Positions 48,538-57,081 of a DNA stretch of 64,000 bases are shown here, in pieces. The notes under the pieces are model-generated. The model saw only the letters and a program-made list of their open reading frames with translations. It had not been told where the DNA came from and did no database searches. The position numbers and the translations under genes are program-made. Within the stretch, counting starts at the first letter, position 1, and each line of letters opens with the position of its first letter. Source of the DNA: Variovorax guangxiensis (GTDB lineage: Bacteria > Pseudomonadota > Gammaproteobacteria > Burkholderiales > Burkholderiaceae_C); NCBI RefSeq assembly GCF_003952165.1, contig NZ_RXFT01000012.1, positions 62,001-126,000 of the forward strand, read 5' to 3'.

Positions 48538-49539
48538 ATGAAATCAGACTCTCTTCCGGACCGTCGCCGGCTGCTGCAGACCGCCGCGGCGCTCGCCGCC
48601 ACCGGCTCTGGCAGCTGGGCGCAAGCCACTGCGCCATCACGCGACCTCTCTGGCGTCACGTTGCGCGTGGGCACCTACAAGGGCCTGTGGCGGCCGTTGC
48701 TCACTGCGTCGGGCCAGGCCGGCACGCCGTACAAGATCGACTGGCGCGAGCTCAACAACGGCGTGCTGCACATCGAGGCCATCAACGGCGACGCGCTCGA
48801 CCTCGGCTCGGGCAGCGAGATTCCGCCGGTGTTCGCGGCGCGGCAGAAATCCAGCGTGAAGCTGGTCGCCGTCACGCACGAGGACTTGAACAACCAGGCC
48901 ACCTTGGCGCGCAAGGACGCGCCGATCCGCAGCATCGCCGACTTCAAGGGCAAGCGCGTGGGCTACGTACGCGCCACCACTTCGCACTACTACCTCGCCA
49001 AGCAGCTGGCCGAGGCGGGCCTCACGTTCAACGACATCCAGGCCGTGAGCCTCACGCCTTCGGACGGCCTCTCGGCCTTCGCGCGCGGCGACCTCGATGC
49101 CTGGGCCATCTACGGCTACAACGGCCAGCTCGCGCGCACCCAGTACGGGGCGCGGGTCATCAAGACCGGCGTGGGCTATCTCTCGGGCAACTTCCCGATC
49201 TACGCCAATCCGCGCGCGCTCGACGACCAGCTTCGCCGCGCCGCGCTGGCCGACCTGCTGCAGCGGCTGCAGCGTTCGTTCGCGTGGATCAACGGCAATT
49301 TCCTCGCCTACGCCCGCGCCCAGTCGGCCGAGACGCGCGTGCCGGTGGGCGACATCGTCGAGCTGTTCAACCGCCGCAGCGGCGACTACAGCCTGGGCCC
49401 CGTCAGCGACGCGGTGGTGCGCAGCCACCAGGACGTGGCCGACACCTTCCTGAAGATCGGCGTGCTCGACGGCCCGGCCGATGTGAAGCCGCTGTGGGAC
49501 CGCAGCTTCGAGAGCGTGCTGCGCCTGCCGGCCGCATGA
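48538..49539 (+). CDS. SsuA-like substrate-binding protein
   Basis: A 333-residue NitT/TauT-family binding protein. The N-terminus MKSDSLPDRRRLLQTAAALA has an RRR-LL Tat-like motif. Conserved parts are TLRVGTYKGLWRPLLTASGQ, IRSIADFKGKRVGYVRATTS and FARGDLDAWAIYGYNGQLAR. It leads the plus-strand sulfur operon, 48 bases before the monooxygenase gene. With no transporter membrane genes nearby, it must use a permease encoded elsewhere or act as a sensor-like scavenger; sulfonate or sulfonate-ester binding is inferred. Confidence 0.87.
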   Translation: MKSDSLPDRRRLLQTAAALAATGSGSWAQATAPSRDLSGVTLRVGTYKGLWRPLLTASGQAGTPYKIDWRELNNGVLHIEAINGDALDLGSGSEIPPVFAARQKSSVKLVAVTHEDLNNQATLARKDAPIRSIADFKGKRVGYVRATTSHYYLAKQLAEAGLTFNDIQAVSLTPSDGLSAFARGDLDAWAIYGYNGQLARTQYGARVIKTGVGYLSGNFPIYANPRALDDQLRRAALADLLQRLQRSFAWINGNFLAYARAQSAETRVPVGDIVELFNRRSGDYSLGPVSDAVVRSHQDVADTFLKIGVLDGPADVKPLWDRSFESVLRLPAA

Positions 49540-49587
49540 CACCCTGACAACCATTTCCCGCCAACAGATACAGACAAGGACAGCACC

Positions 49588-50715
49588 ATGAGCCAGCAGT
49601 CACAGCAACAAGACAGCGTCGTCGAATTCATCGGCATGATCCAGGGCCAGAAGGTCTCGGAGATCCATCCGGCCAAGGGCCCCTCGCTCGACCGCGACTA
49701 CGTGCGCGCCTTCGCGCAGGCCCATGAGACGGCGGGCTTCGACCGCGTTCTCGTGCCGCACCACTCGACCAGCCCCGACGCGACGCTCACCGTGGCCTAC
49801 GCCGCCTCGGTCACCGAGCGCATCCACTTCATGCTCGCGCACCGCCCAGGCTTCGTCGCGCCCACGCTGGCCGCGCGGCAGTTCGCCTCGCTCGACCAGT
49901 TCAGCGGCGGCCGGCTCGCGGTGCACTACATCTCCGGCGGCTCCGACGAGGAGCAGCGCCGCGACGGCGACTGGCTCGACCACGACCAGCGCTACGCGCG
50001 CACCGACGAGTACCTCGAGGTGCTGCACAAGGTGTGGACGGCGGAGAAGCCCTTCGACCACGAAGGCGCGCACTACCGCTTCCAGAACGCCTTCTCCGAA
50101 GTGAGGCCGCTGCAGACGCGCAACGGCAGGCCGCACGTGCCGGTGTACTTCGGCGGCGCCTCCGAAGCCGCCATTCCGGTGGCCGGCAAGTACGCCGACG
50201 TGTACGCGCTGTGGGGCGAATCGCTGGACCAGGCGCGCGAACTCACCGCGCGCGTGCGCGCCGAGGCGGCCAAGCACGGGCGCAGCGTGCGCTTCTCGGT
50301 GTCGTTCCGCCCGATCCTGGCGCAGACCGAAGAGGCCGCATGGGCGCGCGCCGAGAACATCCTGGCCGAGACCAAAAGGTTGCGCGTGGTGCAGGGCTAC
50401 AACCGCGGCGGGCCCCAGCAGAGCGAAGGCGCCAAGCGCCTGCTGGCTGCGGCGGAGAAGGGCTCACGGCTCGACAAGCGGCTGTGGACGGCGGTCGCGC
50501 AGGAGATCGGCGGGCGCTCCAACAGCACCGCGCTGGTCGGCACGCCGGAGCAGGTGGCCGACGCGCTGCTCGACTACTACGACCTGGGCGTGACCACCTT
50601 CCTGATCCGCGGCTTCGACCCGCTGGAAGACGCGCTGGACTACGGCCGCGAGCTGATTCCGCGCACGCGCGAGCTGGTGGCGCAGCGCGCGGCCTCGGTC
50701 CGCAAGGCCGCCTGA
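49588..50715 (+). CDS. LLM-class FMNH2-dependent monooxygenase (SsuD-like)
   Basis: A 375-residue luciferase-like monooxygenase resembling alkanesulfonate monooxygenase. The TIM-barrel motifs are FDRVLVPHHSTSPDATLTVA, IHFMLAHRPGFVAPTLAARQ, FSGGRLAVHYISGGSDEEQR and HVPVYFGGASEAAIPVAGKY. AAGGACAG precedes ATG 49588. Such enzymes release sulfite from sulfonates or split related C-S compounds with reduced flavin from a separate reductase, which is not encoded here. Operon context with sulfur-binding proteins supports this. Confidence 0.9.
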   Translation: MSQQSQQQDSVVEFIGMIQGQKVSEIHPAKGPSLDRDYVRAFAQAHETAGFDRVLVPHHSTSPDATLTVAYAASVTERIHFMLAHRPGFVAPTLAARQFASLDQFSGGRLAVHYISGGSDEEQRRDGDWLDHDQRYARTDEYLEVLHKVWTAEKPFDHEGAHYRFQNAFSEVRPLQTRNGRPHVPVYFGGASEAAIPVAGKYADVYALWGESLDQARELTARVRAEAAKHGRSVRFSVSFRPILAQTEEAAWARAENILAETKRLRVVQGYNRGGPQQSEGAKRLLAAAEKGSRLDKRLWTAVAQEIGGRSNSTALVGTPEQVADALLDYYDLGVTTFLIRGFDPLEDALDYGRELIPRTRELVAQRAASVRKAA

Positions 50716-50725
50716 CCCCGCATCT

Positions 50726-50836
50726 CTCCCTCCCCCTCTGGGGGAGGGCGGAGGTGGGGGCAAGCGGCCTCGAACACCGTCATGGCGTTGAAGCCGTCGA
50801 GCCCCCATCCCAACCTTCCCCCAGAGGGGGAAGGAG
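50726..50836. repeat. Long inverted repeat between monooxygenase and aldolase genes
   Basis: Two 36-base arms, CTCCCTCCCCCTCTGGGGGA... (50726-50761) and its near reverse complement ending ...CAGAGGGGGAAGGAG (50801-50836), enclose 39 bases. Each arm also has its own hairpin (CCCCC/GGGGG). Similar CT/GA-rich palindromic elements are common between Comamonadaceae genes, from memory. It would form a strong stem in mRNA inside the operon. Confidence 0.6.
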
Positions 50837-50862
50837 CAAAAAACCGACACCCAGGAAATTCC

Positions 50863-51690
50863 ATGAGCGCAGTTCTTTCCATCGACCGCAGCGCGGCCTC
50901 GCAGCCGCTGAAGCTCAACCCGAACCCGCAGCAGAAGTACTGGTTCGACCCGGTGCCGCCGCGCACCACCGTGCAGGCGGAGCGCCGCCACCGGCAGGAG
51001 CGCCTGGCGGGCGCCTTCCGCCTGTTCGCGCGCTTCGGTTTCGCGCAGGGGCTGGCCGGCCACATCACGGCGCGCGACCCGGAGCTCACCGACCACTTCT
51101 GGGTCAATCCCCTGGGCATCCATTTCTCGCGCATCAAGGTCTCCGACCTGCTGCTCGTCAACTCGAAGGGCGAGACCGTGATCGGCGACAGGCCGCTCAA
51201 CAAGGCGGCCTTCGCGATCCACGCGGCCATCCACGAGCACAACCCGAAGATCGTCGCCGCCGCCCACACGCACTCGACCTACGGCAAGGCCTGGTCGACG
51301 CTGGGCCGCAAGCTCGACACCATCACGCAGGACAGCTGCGTGTTCCACGACGACGTGGCGCTGTTCGACGACTTCACCGGCATGGTGGTCGACACCAGCG
51401 AGGGCGAGCGCATCGCCCAGGCGCTGGGTGACAGGAAGGGCGCCATCCTCAAGAACCACGGCATCCTCACGGCGGGGCCCACGGTGGAAGCCGCCGCGTG
51501 GTGGTACATCGCGCTGGACAACGCCTGCCACACGCAGCTGCTGGCCGAGGCCGCCGGCAAGCCGCAGCCCATCGACGAAGCCACCGCGCGCCACACGCAC
51601 GACCAGATCGGCGGGCCCGAAGGCGCCATCCATTCCTTCGACAGCCTCTACGAAGGCCTGGTCGAGGCCGAGCCCGAACTGCTGCTCTGA
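50863..51690 (+). CDS. Class II aldolase/adducin-family protein
   Basis: A 275-residue metal-dependent aldolase-like protein. LFARFGFAQGLAGHITARDP opens the fold; IVAAAHTHSTYGKAWSTLGR provides two zinc His ligands, and AILKNHGILTAGPTVEAAAW the third. The expected acid residue is present in the SCVFHDDVALFDDF region. Members are fuculose or rhamnulose phosphate aldolases or decarboxylases of unknown use. Its place among sulfur genes suggests cleavage or epimerisation of the carbon residue left after desulfonation. CCAGGAA precedes ATG 50863. Confidence 0.85.
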   Translation: MSAVLSIDRSAASQPLKLNPNPQQKYWFDPVPPRTTVQAERRHRQERLAGAFRLFARFGFAQGLAGHITARDPELTDHFWVNPLGIHFSRIKVSDLLLVNSKGETVIGDRPLNKAAFAIHAAIHEHNPKIVAAAHTHSTYGKAWSTLGRKLDTITQDSCVFHDDVALFDDFTGMVVDTSEGERIAQALGDRKGAILKNHGILTAGPTVEAAAWWYIALDNACHTQLLAEAAGKPQPIDEATARHTHDQIGGPEGAIHSFDSLYEGLVEAEPELLL

Positions 51691-51697
51691 CGCGAAC

Positions 51698-52702
51698 ATG
51701 ATGACCCCCACTCTTTCCCGCCGCAGCGTGCTGCGCGCAGGCGGCGTCGCCGCCGTGGTCGCCTCGGGTGGCCTGATCGCCTCGCAGGCCTTCTCGCAGC
51801 AGTCCCGCAAGCTCACCTTCGCCTGGAACGCCTCGGCCTTCTGCCTTTCGCCCGTGGTGGTGGCGCAGGAGCGCGGTTATTTCGAGCGCAACGGCCTGCA
51901 GGTCGACCTCATCAACTACACGGGTTCCACCGACCAGCTGCTCGAATCGCTGGCCACCGCCAAGGCCGACGCCGCGGTGGGCATGATCCACCGCTGGCTC
52001 AAGCCGCTCGAATCGGGCTTCGACGTGAAGATCGTCGGCAGCTCGCATGGCGGCTGCGTGCGGCTGGTGGGCGCCAAGAGCGCGGGCGTCACCAATCTCG
52101 CGAGCCTGAAGGGCAAGACCATCGGCGTGTCGGACATCGCGAGCCCGGGCAAGAACTTCTTCTCGATCCTGCTCGCGAAGAACGGCATCGACGCCGACAG
52201 GGACGTGACCTGGCGCCAGTACCCTGCCGACCTGCTCGACATCGCAGTGAAGAAGGGCGAGATCCAGGCCATTGCCGACGGCGATCCCAACATCTACCTG
52301 ATCGAGAAGCGCAACCAGGGCGCCTACGTCGAAGTGGCGAGCAACCTCTCGGGCGAATACAAGGACAAGGTCTGCTGCATCGTCGGCGCGCGCGGCGAGT
52401 TCGTGCGCAAGGACAAGGCGACGGTCGCCTCGCTGGTGCGCGCCATCGCGCAGGCCTCCGACTACGTGGCCGAGAACCCGAACGAGTCGGCCAGGCTCTT
52501 TTCGAAGTATTCGCCGAACGTGGCGGTGGAAGACCTGCGCGCGCTGCTGGGCACGCTCACGCACAAGCACCACCCGCTGGGTCGCAACCTGCGCGACGAG
52601 GTCGAGTTCTACGCCCGCGACTTCCGCGGCGTGGGCGTGCTCAAGAAGACCACCGACCCGGTGCGCTTCGCCGACTACGTTTCCTTCGATCCCCTGGCAT
52701 GA
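51698..52702 (+). CDS. NitT/TauT-type substrate-binding protein with twin-arginine signal
   Basis: A 334-residue binding protein. The signal MMTPTLSRRSVLRAGGVAAV has a clear SRRSVL Tat motif and ends near SQAFSQQ. The mature part begins KLTFAWNASAFCLSPVVVAQ, with VAQERGYFERNGLQVDLINY and LASLKGKTIGVSDIASPGKN typical of nitrate/taurine/thiamine-precursor binders. It is less similar to the other three binding proteins of this region than they are to each other. Either of two adjacent ATGs (51698, 51701) may start it. It overlaps the next gene by ATGA. Confidence 0.87.
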   Translation: MMTPTLSRRSVLRAGGVAAVVASGGLIASQAFSQQSRKLTFAWNASAFCLSPVVVAQERGYFERNGLQVDLINYTGSTDQLLESLATAKADAAVGMIHRWLKPLESGFDVKIVGSSHGGCVRLVGAKSAGVTNLASLKGKTIGVSDIASPGKNFFSILLAKNGIDADRDVTWRQYPADLLDIAVKKGEIQAIADGDPNIYLIEKRNQGAYVEVASNLSGEYKDKVCCIVGARGEFVRKDKATVASLVRAIAQASDYVAENPNESARLFSKYSPNVAVEDLRALLGTLTHKHHPLGRNLRDEVEFYARDFRGVGVLKKTTDPVRFADYVSFDPLA

Positions 52703-53682
52703 ACAGAAATACGAGCCGCATCCGCATGAGCCACAACAGTTCCCGTCGTCAGTTTCTTGTTCAGGGTTCGGCCGTTGCCGCTGCCGTCACCTTACCTGGC
52801 GTGGCATTCGCGCAGGGTCGCCCGGTGCTGAAAGCCGGCGACCAGAAGGGCGGGCTGCGAGCATTGCTCGAAGCCGCGGGTGGACTCGAAGGGCTCAGCT
52901 ACGACATCCAGTGGTCGGAGTTCCCGGCCGCCGCGCCGCTGGCGGAGGCGCTCAATGCCGCCGCGGTCGATTCGGGCCCTATCGGCGACGCGCCACTGAT
53001 CTTCGCGCTGGCGGCCGGCACGCGCGTGAAGGCCATCGGTGCGAACCGTTCCGACTCCTACGGCACGGCCGTGCTCGTGCGGCCCGACTCGCCGCTGAAG
53101 ACCGCCGCAGACCTGAAGGGCAAGAGCGTCGCGACCAATCGCGGCTCCATCGGCCATTACGTCACGCTCAAGGCCATCACCTCGGCCGGCCTCAGGCCCG
53201 AGGACGTGAACCTGCGCTTCCTGGCGCCGGCGGACGCCAAGCTCGCGCTCACGCAGGGCTCGGTCGACGCCTGGGCCACCTGGGAGCCCTACACCGCGCT
53301 GGCCGAGGTGAGCAAGCACGCACGCGTGCTCGTGAGCGGGCGCGGGCTGCTGCCGGGGCTGAGCTACCTCGCGGCCACCGACAGCGCCATCGCGGCCAAG
53401 CGACCGGTGCTGCAGGACTTTCTGCAGCGCGTGGTGAAGGCGCAGCTCTGGTCGTACCGCAACGTCGATGCCTACTCGGCCGCGCTGGCGCGCATCATCG
53501 GCATCCCGCCCGAGGCGGCGAAGCTGCAGTTCGAGCGCAGGCAGCAGAAGTGGGTGGCCATCGACGCGCAGGTCATCGCCGACCAGCAGGGGACGGCCGA
53601 CTTCTACCGGCAGGTCGGGCTCATCAGGCAGCCGCTGGACGTGAAGGGCACCTTCGACACCGGCTTCGGCGTGGCCGGCTGA
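52699..53682 (+). CDS. SsuA-like substrate-binding protein with twin-arginine signal
   Basis: A 327-residue sulfonate-type binding protein. The signal contains SSRRQFLVQGSAVAAAV, a Tat motif; ATG 52726 (MSHNSSRRQF) is a possible alternative start nine codons in, but ATG 52699 overlaps the previous stop. The mature body LKAGDQKGGLRALLEAAGGL, SPLKTAADLKGKSVATNRGS and LTQGSVDAWATWEPYTALAE is close to the protein at 46205. It ends the plus-strand sulfur operon. Confidence 0.87.
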   Translation: MNRNTSRIRMSHNSSRRQFLVQGSAVAAAVTLPGVAFAQGRPVLKAGDQKGGLRALLEAAGGLEGLSYDIQWSEFPAAAPLAEALNAAAVDSGPIGDAPLIFALAAGTRVKAIGANRSDSYGTAVLVRPDSPLKTAADLKGKSVATNRGSIGHYVTLKAITSAGLRPEDVNLRFLAPADAKLALTQGSVDAWATWEPYTALAEVSKHARVLVSGRGLLPGLSYLAATDSAIAAKRPVLQDFLQRVVKAQLWSYRNVDAYSAALARIIGIPPEAAKLQFERRQQKWVAIDAQVIADQQGTADFYRQVGLIRQPLDVKGTFDTGFGVAG

Positions 53683-53767
53683 ACGAAAAATGCACGACCG
53701 TAGCTGAGTCCAAGACTCGCGTAGTTGCGTGCGCGAGGCGCGGAGTTGCGCTGGCTAGAGTCGTCGC

Positions 53768-54457
53768 ATGACTTCCTATGCCATTTCCCCCGCACCCGTC
53801 CATTCGCTGCCCATCCAGGGCGATCAGGTCCGCTTCCCTGTCAATCGCATCTTCTGCGTGGGCCGCAACTACTCCGAGCACGCCCGCGAGATGGGCCACA
53901 ACCCCGACCGCGAGCCGCCGTTCTTCTTCATGAAGCCGGCCAGCGCCATCGTGGCCGACGGCGGCGAGTTCGCCTATCCGCCGCTGTCGAACGACGTGCA
54001 CCACGAGATCGAACTCGTGGTCGCGCTGAAGACCGGCGGCGCGAACATCGCCGCCGCCGACGCGCTCGGCCACGTCTACGGCTACGCCGTCGGCCTGGAC
54101 ATGACCCGCCGCGACCTGCAGGGCGAGGCCAAGAAGATGGGCCGTCCCTGGGACACCGGCAAGGCCTTCGACGGCTCCGCGCCCTGCGGCGAGCTGGTGC
54201 CGGTGGCCAGGGCCGGCCATCCGGCCAGCGGCGAAATCCGCCTCGACGTGAACGGCGCCCAGCGCCAGGTGGGCGACCTCGCCGACATGATCTGGAACGT
54301 GCCCGACACCATCGCCTACCTCTCGACGCTGTTCACGCTGCAGCCCGGCGACCTGATCTTCACCGGCACGCCGGCCGGCGTGGCGGCGGTGCAGCGCGGC
54401 GACCGCATGCGCGGCAGCGTGGCGGGCGTGGGCGTGCTCGAAGTCGCGGTCGTCTGA
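53768..54457 (+). CDS. Fumarylacetoacetate-hydrolase-family protein (FAHD1-like)
   Basis: A 229-residue FAH-fold hydrolase. RIFCVGRNYSEHAREMGHNP opens the active site, and VHHEIELVVALKTGG, YGYAVGLDMTRRDLQ and GRPWDTGKAFDGSAP carry the metal (Glu/Asp) and substrate residues; LIFTGTPAGVAAVQRGD is the C-terminal signature. Likely reactions are acylpyruvate, fumarylpyruvate or oxaloacetate cleavage/decarboxylation. It stands alone, 85 bases after the sulfur operon and 101 before an AraC gene, so the pathway is unclear. Confidence 0.9.
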   Translation: MTSYAISPAPVHSLPIQGDQVRFPVNRIFCVGRNYSEHAREMGHNPDREPPFFFMKPASAIVADGGEFAYPPLSNDVHHEIELVVALKTGGANIAAADALGHVYGYAVGLDMTRRDLQGEAKKMGRPWDTGKAFDGSAPCGELVPVARAGHPASGEIRLDVNGAQRQVGDLADMIWNVPDTIAYLSTLFTLQPGDLIFTGTPAGVAAVQRGDRMRGSVAGVGVLEVAVV

Positions 54458-54558
54458 GCCCGAAGACAGAGCGCTCGCCAGATCCGGCGGGTGCGGTCGG
54501 ATCGCCGGTGCGCAAGATGGCGTACGCTCACGGGCGAAAGACGAAGACGCCTGCCCCG

Positions 54559-55476
54559 ATGCGCTCCTCCACCCCCACGTCAGTCCGCACCTACGGCATG
54601 CACGAGCGTGCCGACCACCTGGACTTCGACATCCGCTTCCAGGGCGCGCGCAACGAACTCACGCTGCCGCACCGGCACGCCTATTTCCAGATCCAGGTCG
54701 GCATCGAGGGCAGCTCGCAGCAGTCCATCGGCGGCGAGGTGCGCCCCTTCGGGCCGCGCCACCTGAGCTTCGTGCTGCCTTACCGGGTGCACGTGATCCC
54801 GCATCCGCCCGAGGCGCTGTACTGCATCGTCAACTTCGACCAGCGCTTCCTGTGGCCCGAGCTCGACGTCGACGCGCTCGACCTGGAAGACGTGCCGCTC
54901 GCCCGCCATCCCGACCTCGCGCCCTTCCTGTTCCAGGAGTACGTCGACTTCGCCTTCGACGAGGCCGACTTCGCGCGCATCCGCGGCTGGCTCGACGAGC
55001 TGCATGCGCTGAACGCGAGCCGCAGCTTCGGCGCAAAGACTGCCATGCGCGGCATCCTGCAGCAGATCGTCGGCCTGGCCTGCATGCGGCAGGAGAACGC
55101 GCTGATGCGGCTTTCGCTGCAGCACGACGGCAAGACTTCGCAGCGCGACGCCCTGCAGCGCGTGGTGCGCTACGTGCGCGACAACCTCGACAAGCCGCTG
55201 TCGCTGACCGACGCCGCGGCGGCCGCATTCCTTTCGCCCAACTACCTGGCCAACCTGCTGCGCAAGGAAACCGACCGAACCTTCACCGACCTCGTGACCG
55301 AGCGGCGCATCGAGCGCGCGAAGGAGCTGCTCGCGTCCACCTCGCTGCTGGTGCGGGAGATCGCGCACCAGTGCGGCTTTGCCGACGAGGCGTACTTCAA
55401 CCGGCGCTTCCGGCAGGTGGTGGGGAGCACGCCGCGCAATTTCAGGCGCGAGCACGTGGTGGGAAAGCTCGGCTAG
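54559..55476 (+). CDS. AraC-family transcriptional regulator
   Basis: A 305-residue regulator. The N-terminal cupin (DIRFQGARNELTLPHRHAYF and HLSFVLPYRVHVIPHPPEAL) should bind a ligand. The C-terminal DNA-binding domain is LSLTDAAAAAFLSPNYLANL, FTDLVTERRIERAKELLAS and LVREIAHQCGFADEAYFNRR. ATG 54559 was chosen; an ATG at 54517 is also in frame. It ends in TAG within CTAG, a palindrome that also supplies the stop of the convergent MocR gene. Confidence 0.85.
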   Translation: MRSSTPTSVRTYGMHERADHLDFDIRFQGARNELTLPHRHAYFQIQVGIEGSSQQSIGGEVRPFGPRHLSFVLPYRVHVIPHPPEALYCIVNFDQRFLWPELDVDALDLEDVPLARHPDLAPFLFQEYVDFAFDEADFARIRGWLDELHALNASRSFGAKTAMRGILQQIVGLACMRQENALMRLSLQHDGKTSQRDALQRVVRYVRDNLDKPLSLTDAAAAAFLSPNYLANLLRKETDRTFTDLVTERRIERAKELLASTSLLVREIAHQCGFADEAYFNRRFRQVVGSTPRNFRREHVVGKLG

Positions 55477-56981
55477 ACGCCGCCGGGTTCCGAGGCCCGC
55501 GCGAGCTGCGACAGCCGCGTGACCAGCGGCGCGAAGAGCTCGCTCGCCGTGTTTCCATAGCCCAGCACCAGCCCGTTGTCCGATGGCATCGGCCGCATCG
55601 CGAAGCCCGACAGCGGCGTGGGCGCGATGCGCTGGCGCAGCGCCTCGGCGGCGATCCTCCGGTCGTCGAAGCGCCCGGGCAAGCGCACGGTGAGATGCAT
55701 GCCGCAGTGGCCGCCGTCGATCTCGTGCGGCACCTCGAAATGCTTTTCGAGCGCGAGCCGCAGTGCCTGCTGTCGGTCGCGGTACAGCCTGCGCATGCGG
55801 CCCAGGTGCCTGCTGAACTGGCCGCTCTCGATGAAGTCGGCCATGGCGAGCTGCTCGTGGCGATGGCCGCCGCGCAGCATCTCCTCCAGCGGTGCCTGCA
55901 CGGCGGACACCAGGCGCTCGGGCAGCACCAGGAAGCCGAGCCGCAGCGACGGGAACATGGTCTTGCTGAAGGAGCCGACGTAGAGCACCGGCGCGTCGTC
56001 CACCAGCCCCTGCATGGCCACGATGGGCTCGCCCGTGTGGCGGAACTCGCTGTCGTAGTCGTCCTCGACGATCCACGCGCCGTGCCGCCGGGCCTGCGCG
56101 ATCAGTTCCAGCCGGCGCGCGATGCTCAGCACCGAGCCGGCCGGGTACTGGTGCGACGGCGTGGTGTAGACCAGCCGCGGCGGGTGCTTGCGCCAGTCGC
56201 GCTCGCTCACGCAGAGGCCCTCGGCATCGACGCGCATGGGCACGATGCGCATGTCGCCCGCATGCATGGCGGCTTTCGCGCCGCGGTAGCCCGGATCTTC
56301 GACCCAGCCGGTCTCGCCGGGGTTGGACAGCAGTCGCACGCACAGCGAAATGGCTTCCTGCGCGCCTTCGGCGATGACGACCTGCCGCGGCTCGCAGCGC
56401 ACGCCGCGCGCCACCGACAGGTGCCGCGCAATGGCAGCGCGCAGCGCCGGCTCGCCCAGCGCGTCGCCGTAGCCCAGAGCCGCGCAGCCGCCGCCGCGGA
56501 TCGCACGTTCCAGCGAGCGACGCCATGCGGCCAGCGGAAAGTGCGACAGCGCGGGCACCCCGGGACGCAGCGCCGCGCCCATGTCGGCACGTGAAGCGCT
56601 CGGCAGGATCCTTGCGAGGCGCTGCGCGGTGGCCGGCGTGCCGGCCTGCTTGCCAGCACGCTCACGCTTCGATGGCGTCGGCGACGAGAGCTCGGCCACG
56701 CGTGTGCCCTGCCTGTCGGGCCGCACATAGCCTTCGGCCGCCAGATGCTCGTAGGTGGCGGTGACCGTATTGCGCGAGATGCCGAGCGCCTCGGCCAGCG
56801 CACGCGAGCCCGGCAGGCGGCTGCCGGGGGCGAGGCTGCCGTCGAGGATGGCGTTCTTGAGGCGGTCGTGCAGCTGGCGCTGCATCGGGCCCGACCGGCG
56901 CTCCCTGGAGAGCGGGGATTCGAGCAAGGAAGAAGGCGGCAAGGGGGGAGGCGGCAAGGGGGAAGTGGAGCATGGCACCAT
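55473..56981 (-). CDS. MocR/PdxR-type GntR regulator with aminotransferase domain
   Basis: A 502-residue regulator. A Pro/Leu-rich lead (SPLPPPPLPPSSLLES) precedes the GntR winged helix (LHDRLKNAILDGSLAPGSRL, SRALAEALGISRNTVTATYE). The rest is a fold-type I aminotransferase domain with EGAQEAISLCVRLLSNPGET, VEDDYDSEFRHTGEP and the PLP Lys in YVGSFSKTMFPSLRLGF. MocR proteins sense PLP or amino compounds and usually control the divergent gene, here a GNAT protein 100 bases away. ATG 56981 is tentative because the lead is low-complexity. Confidence 0.88.
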   Translation of the reverse strand: MVPCSTSPLPPPPLPPSSLLESPLSRERRSGPMQRQLHDRLKNAILDGSLAPGSRLPGSRALAEALGISRNTVTATYEHLAAEGYVRPDRQGTRVAELSSPTPSKRERAGKQAGTPATAQRLARILPSASRADMGAALRPGVPALSHFPLAAWRRSLERAIRGGGCAALGYGDALGEPALRAAIARHLSVARGVRCEPRQVVIAEGAQEAISLCVRLLSNPGETGWVEDPGYRGAKAAMHAGDMRIVPMRVDAEGLCVSERDWRKHPPRLVYTTPSHQYPAGSVLSIARRLELIAQARRHGAWIVEDDYDSEFRHTGEPIVAMQGLVDDAPVLYVGSFSKTMFPSLRLGFLVLPERLVSAVQAPLEEMLRGGHRHEQLAMADFIESGQFSRHLGRMRRLYRDRQQALRLALEKHFEVPHEIDGGHCGMHLTVRLPGRFDDRRIAAEALRQRIAPTPLSGFAMRPMPSDNGLVLGYGNTASELFAPLVTRLSQLARASEPGGV

Positions 56982-57081
56982 GAAATTGCTTCTGCATGGC
57001 ACTTCTCGTGGCGCCACGTTGCGGCTACTTTAGCGTTCTCCGGCCCCTGCCGTTCACCATCCACCGAAAGAGCTTCCACCC

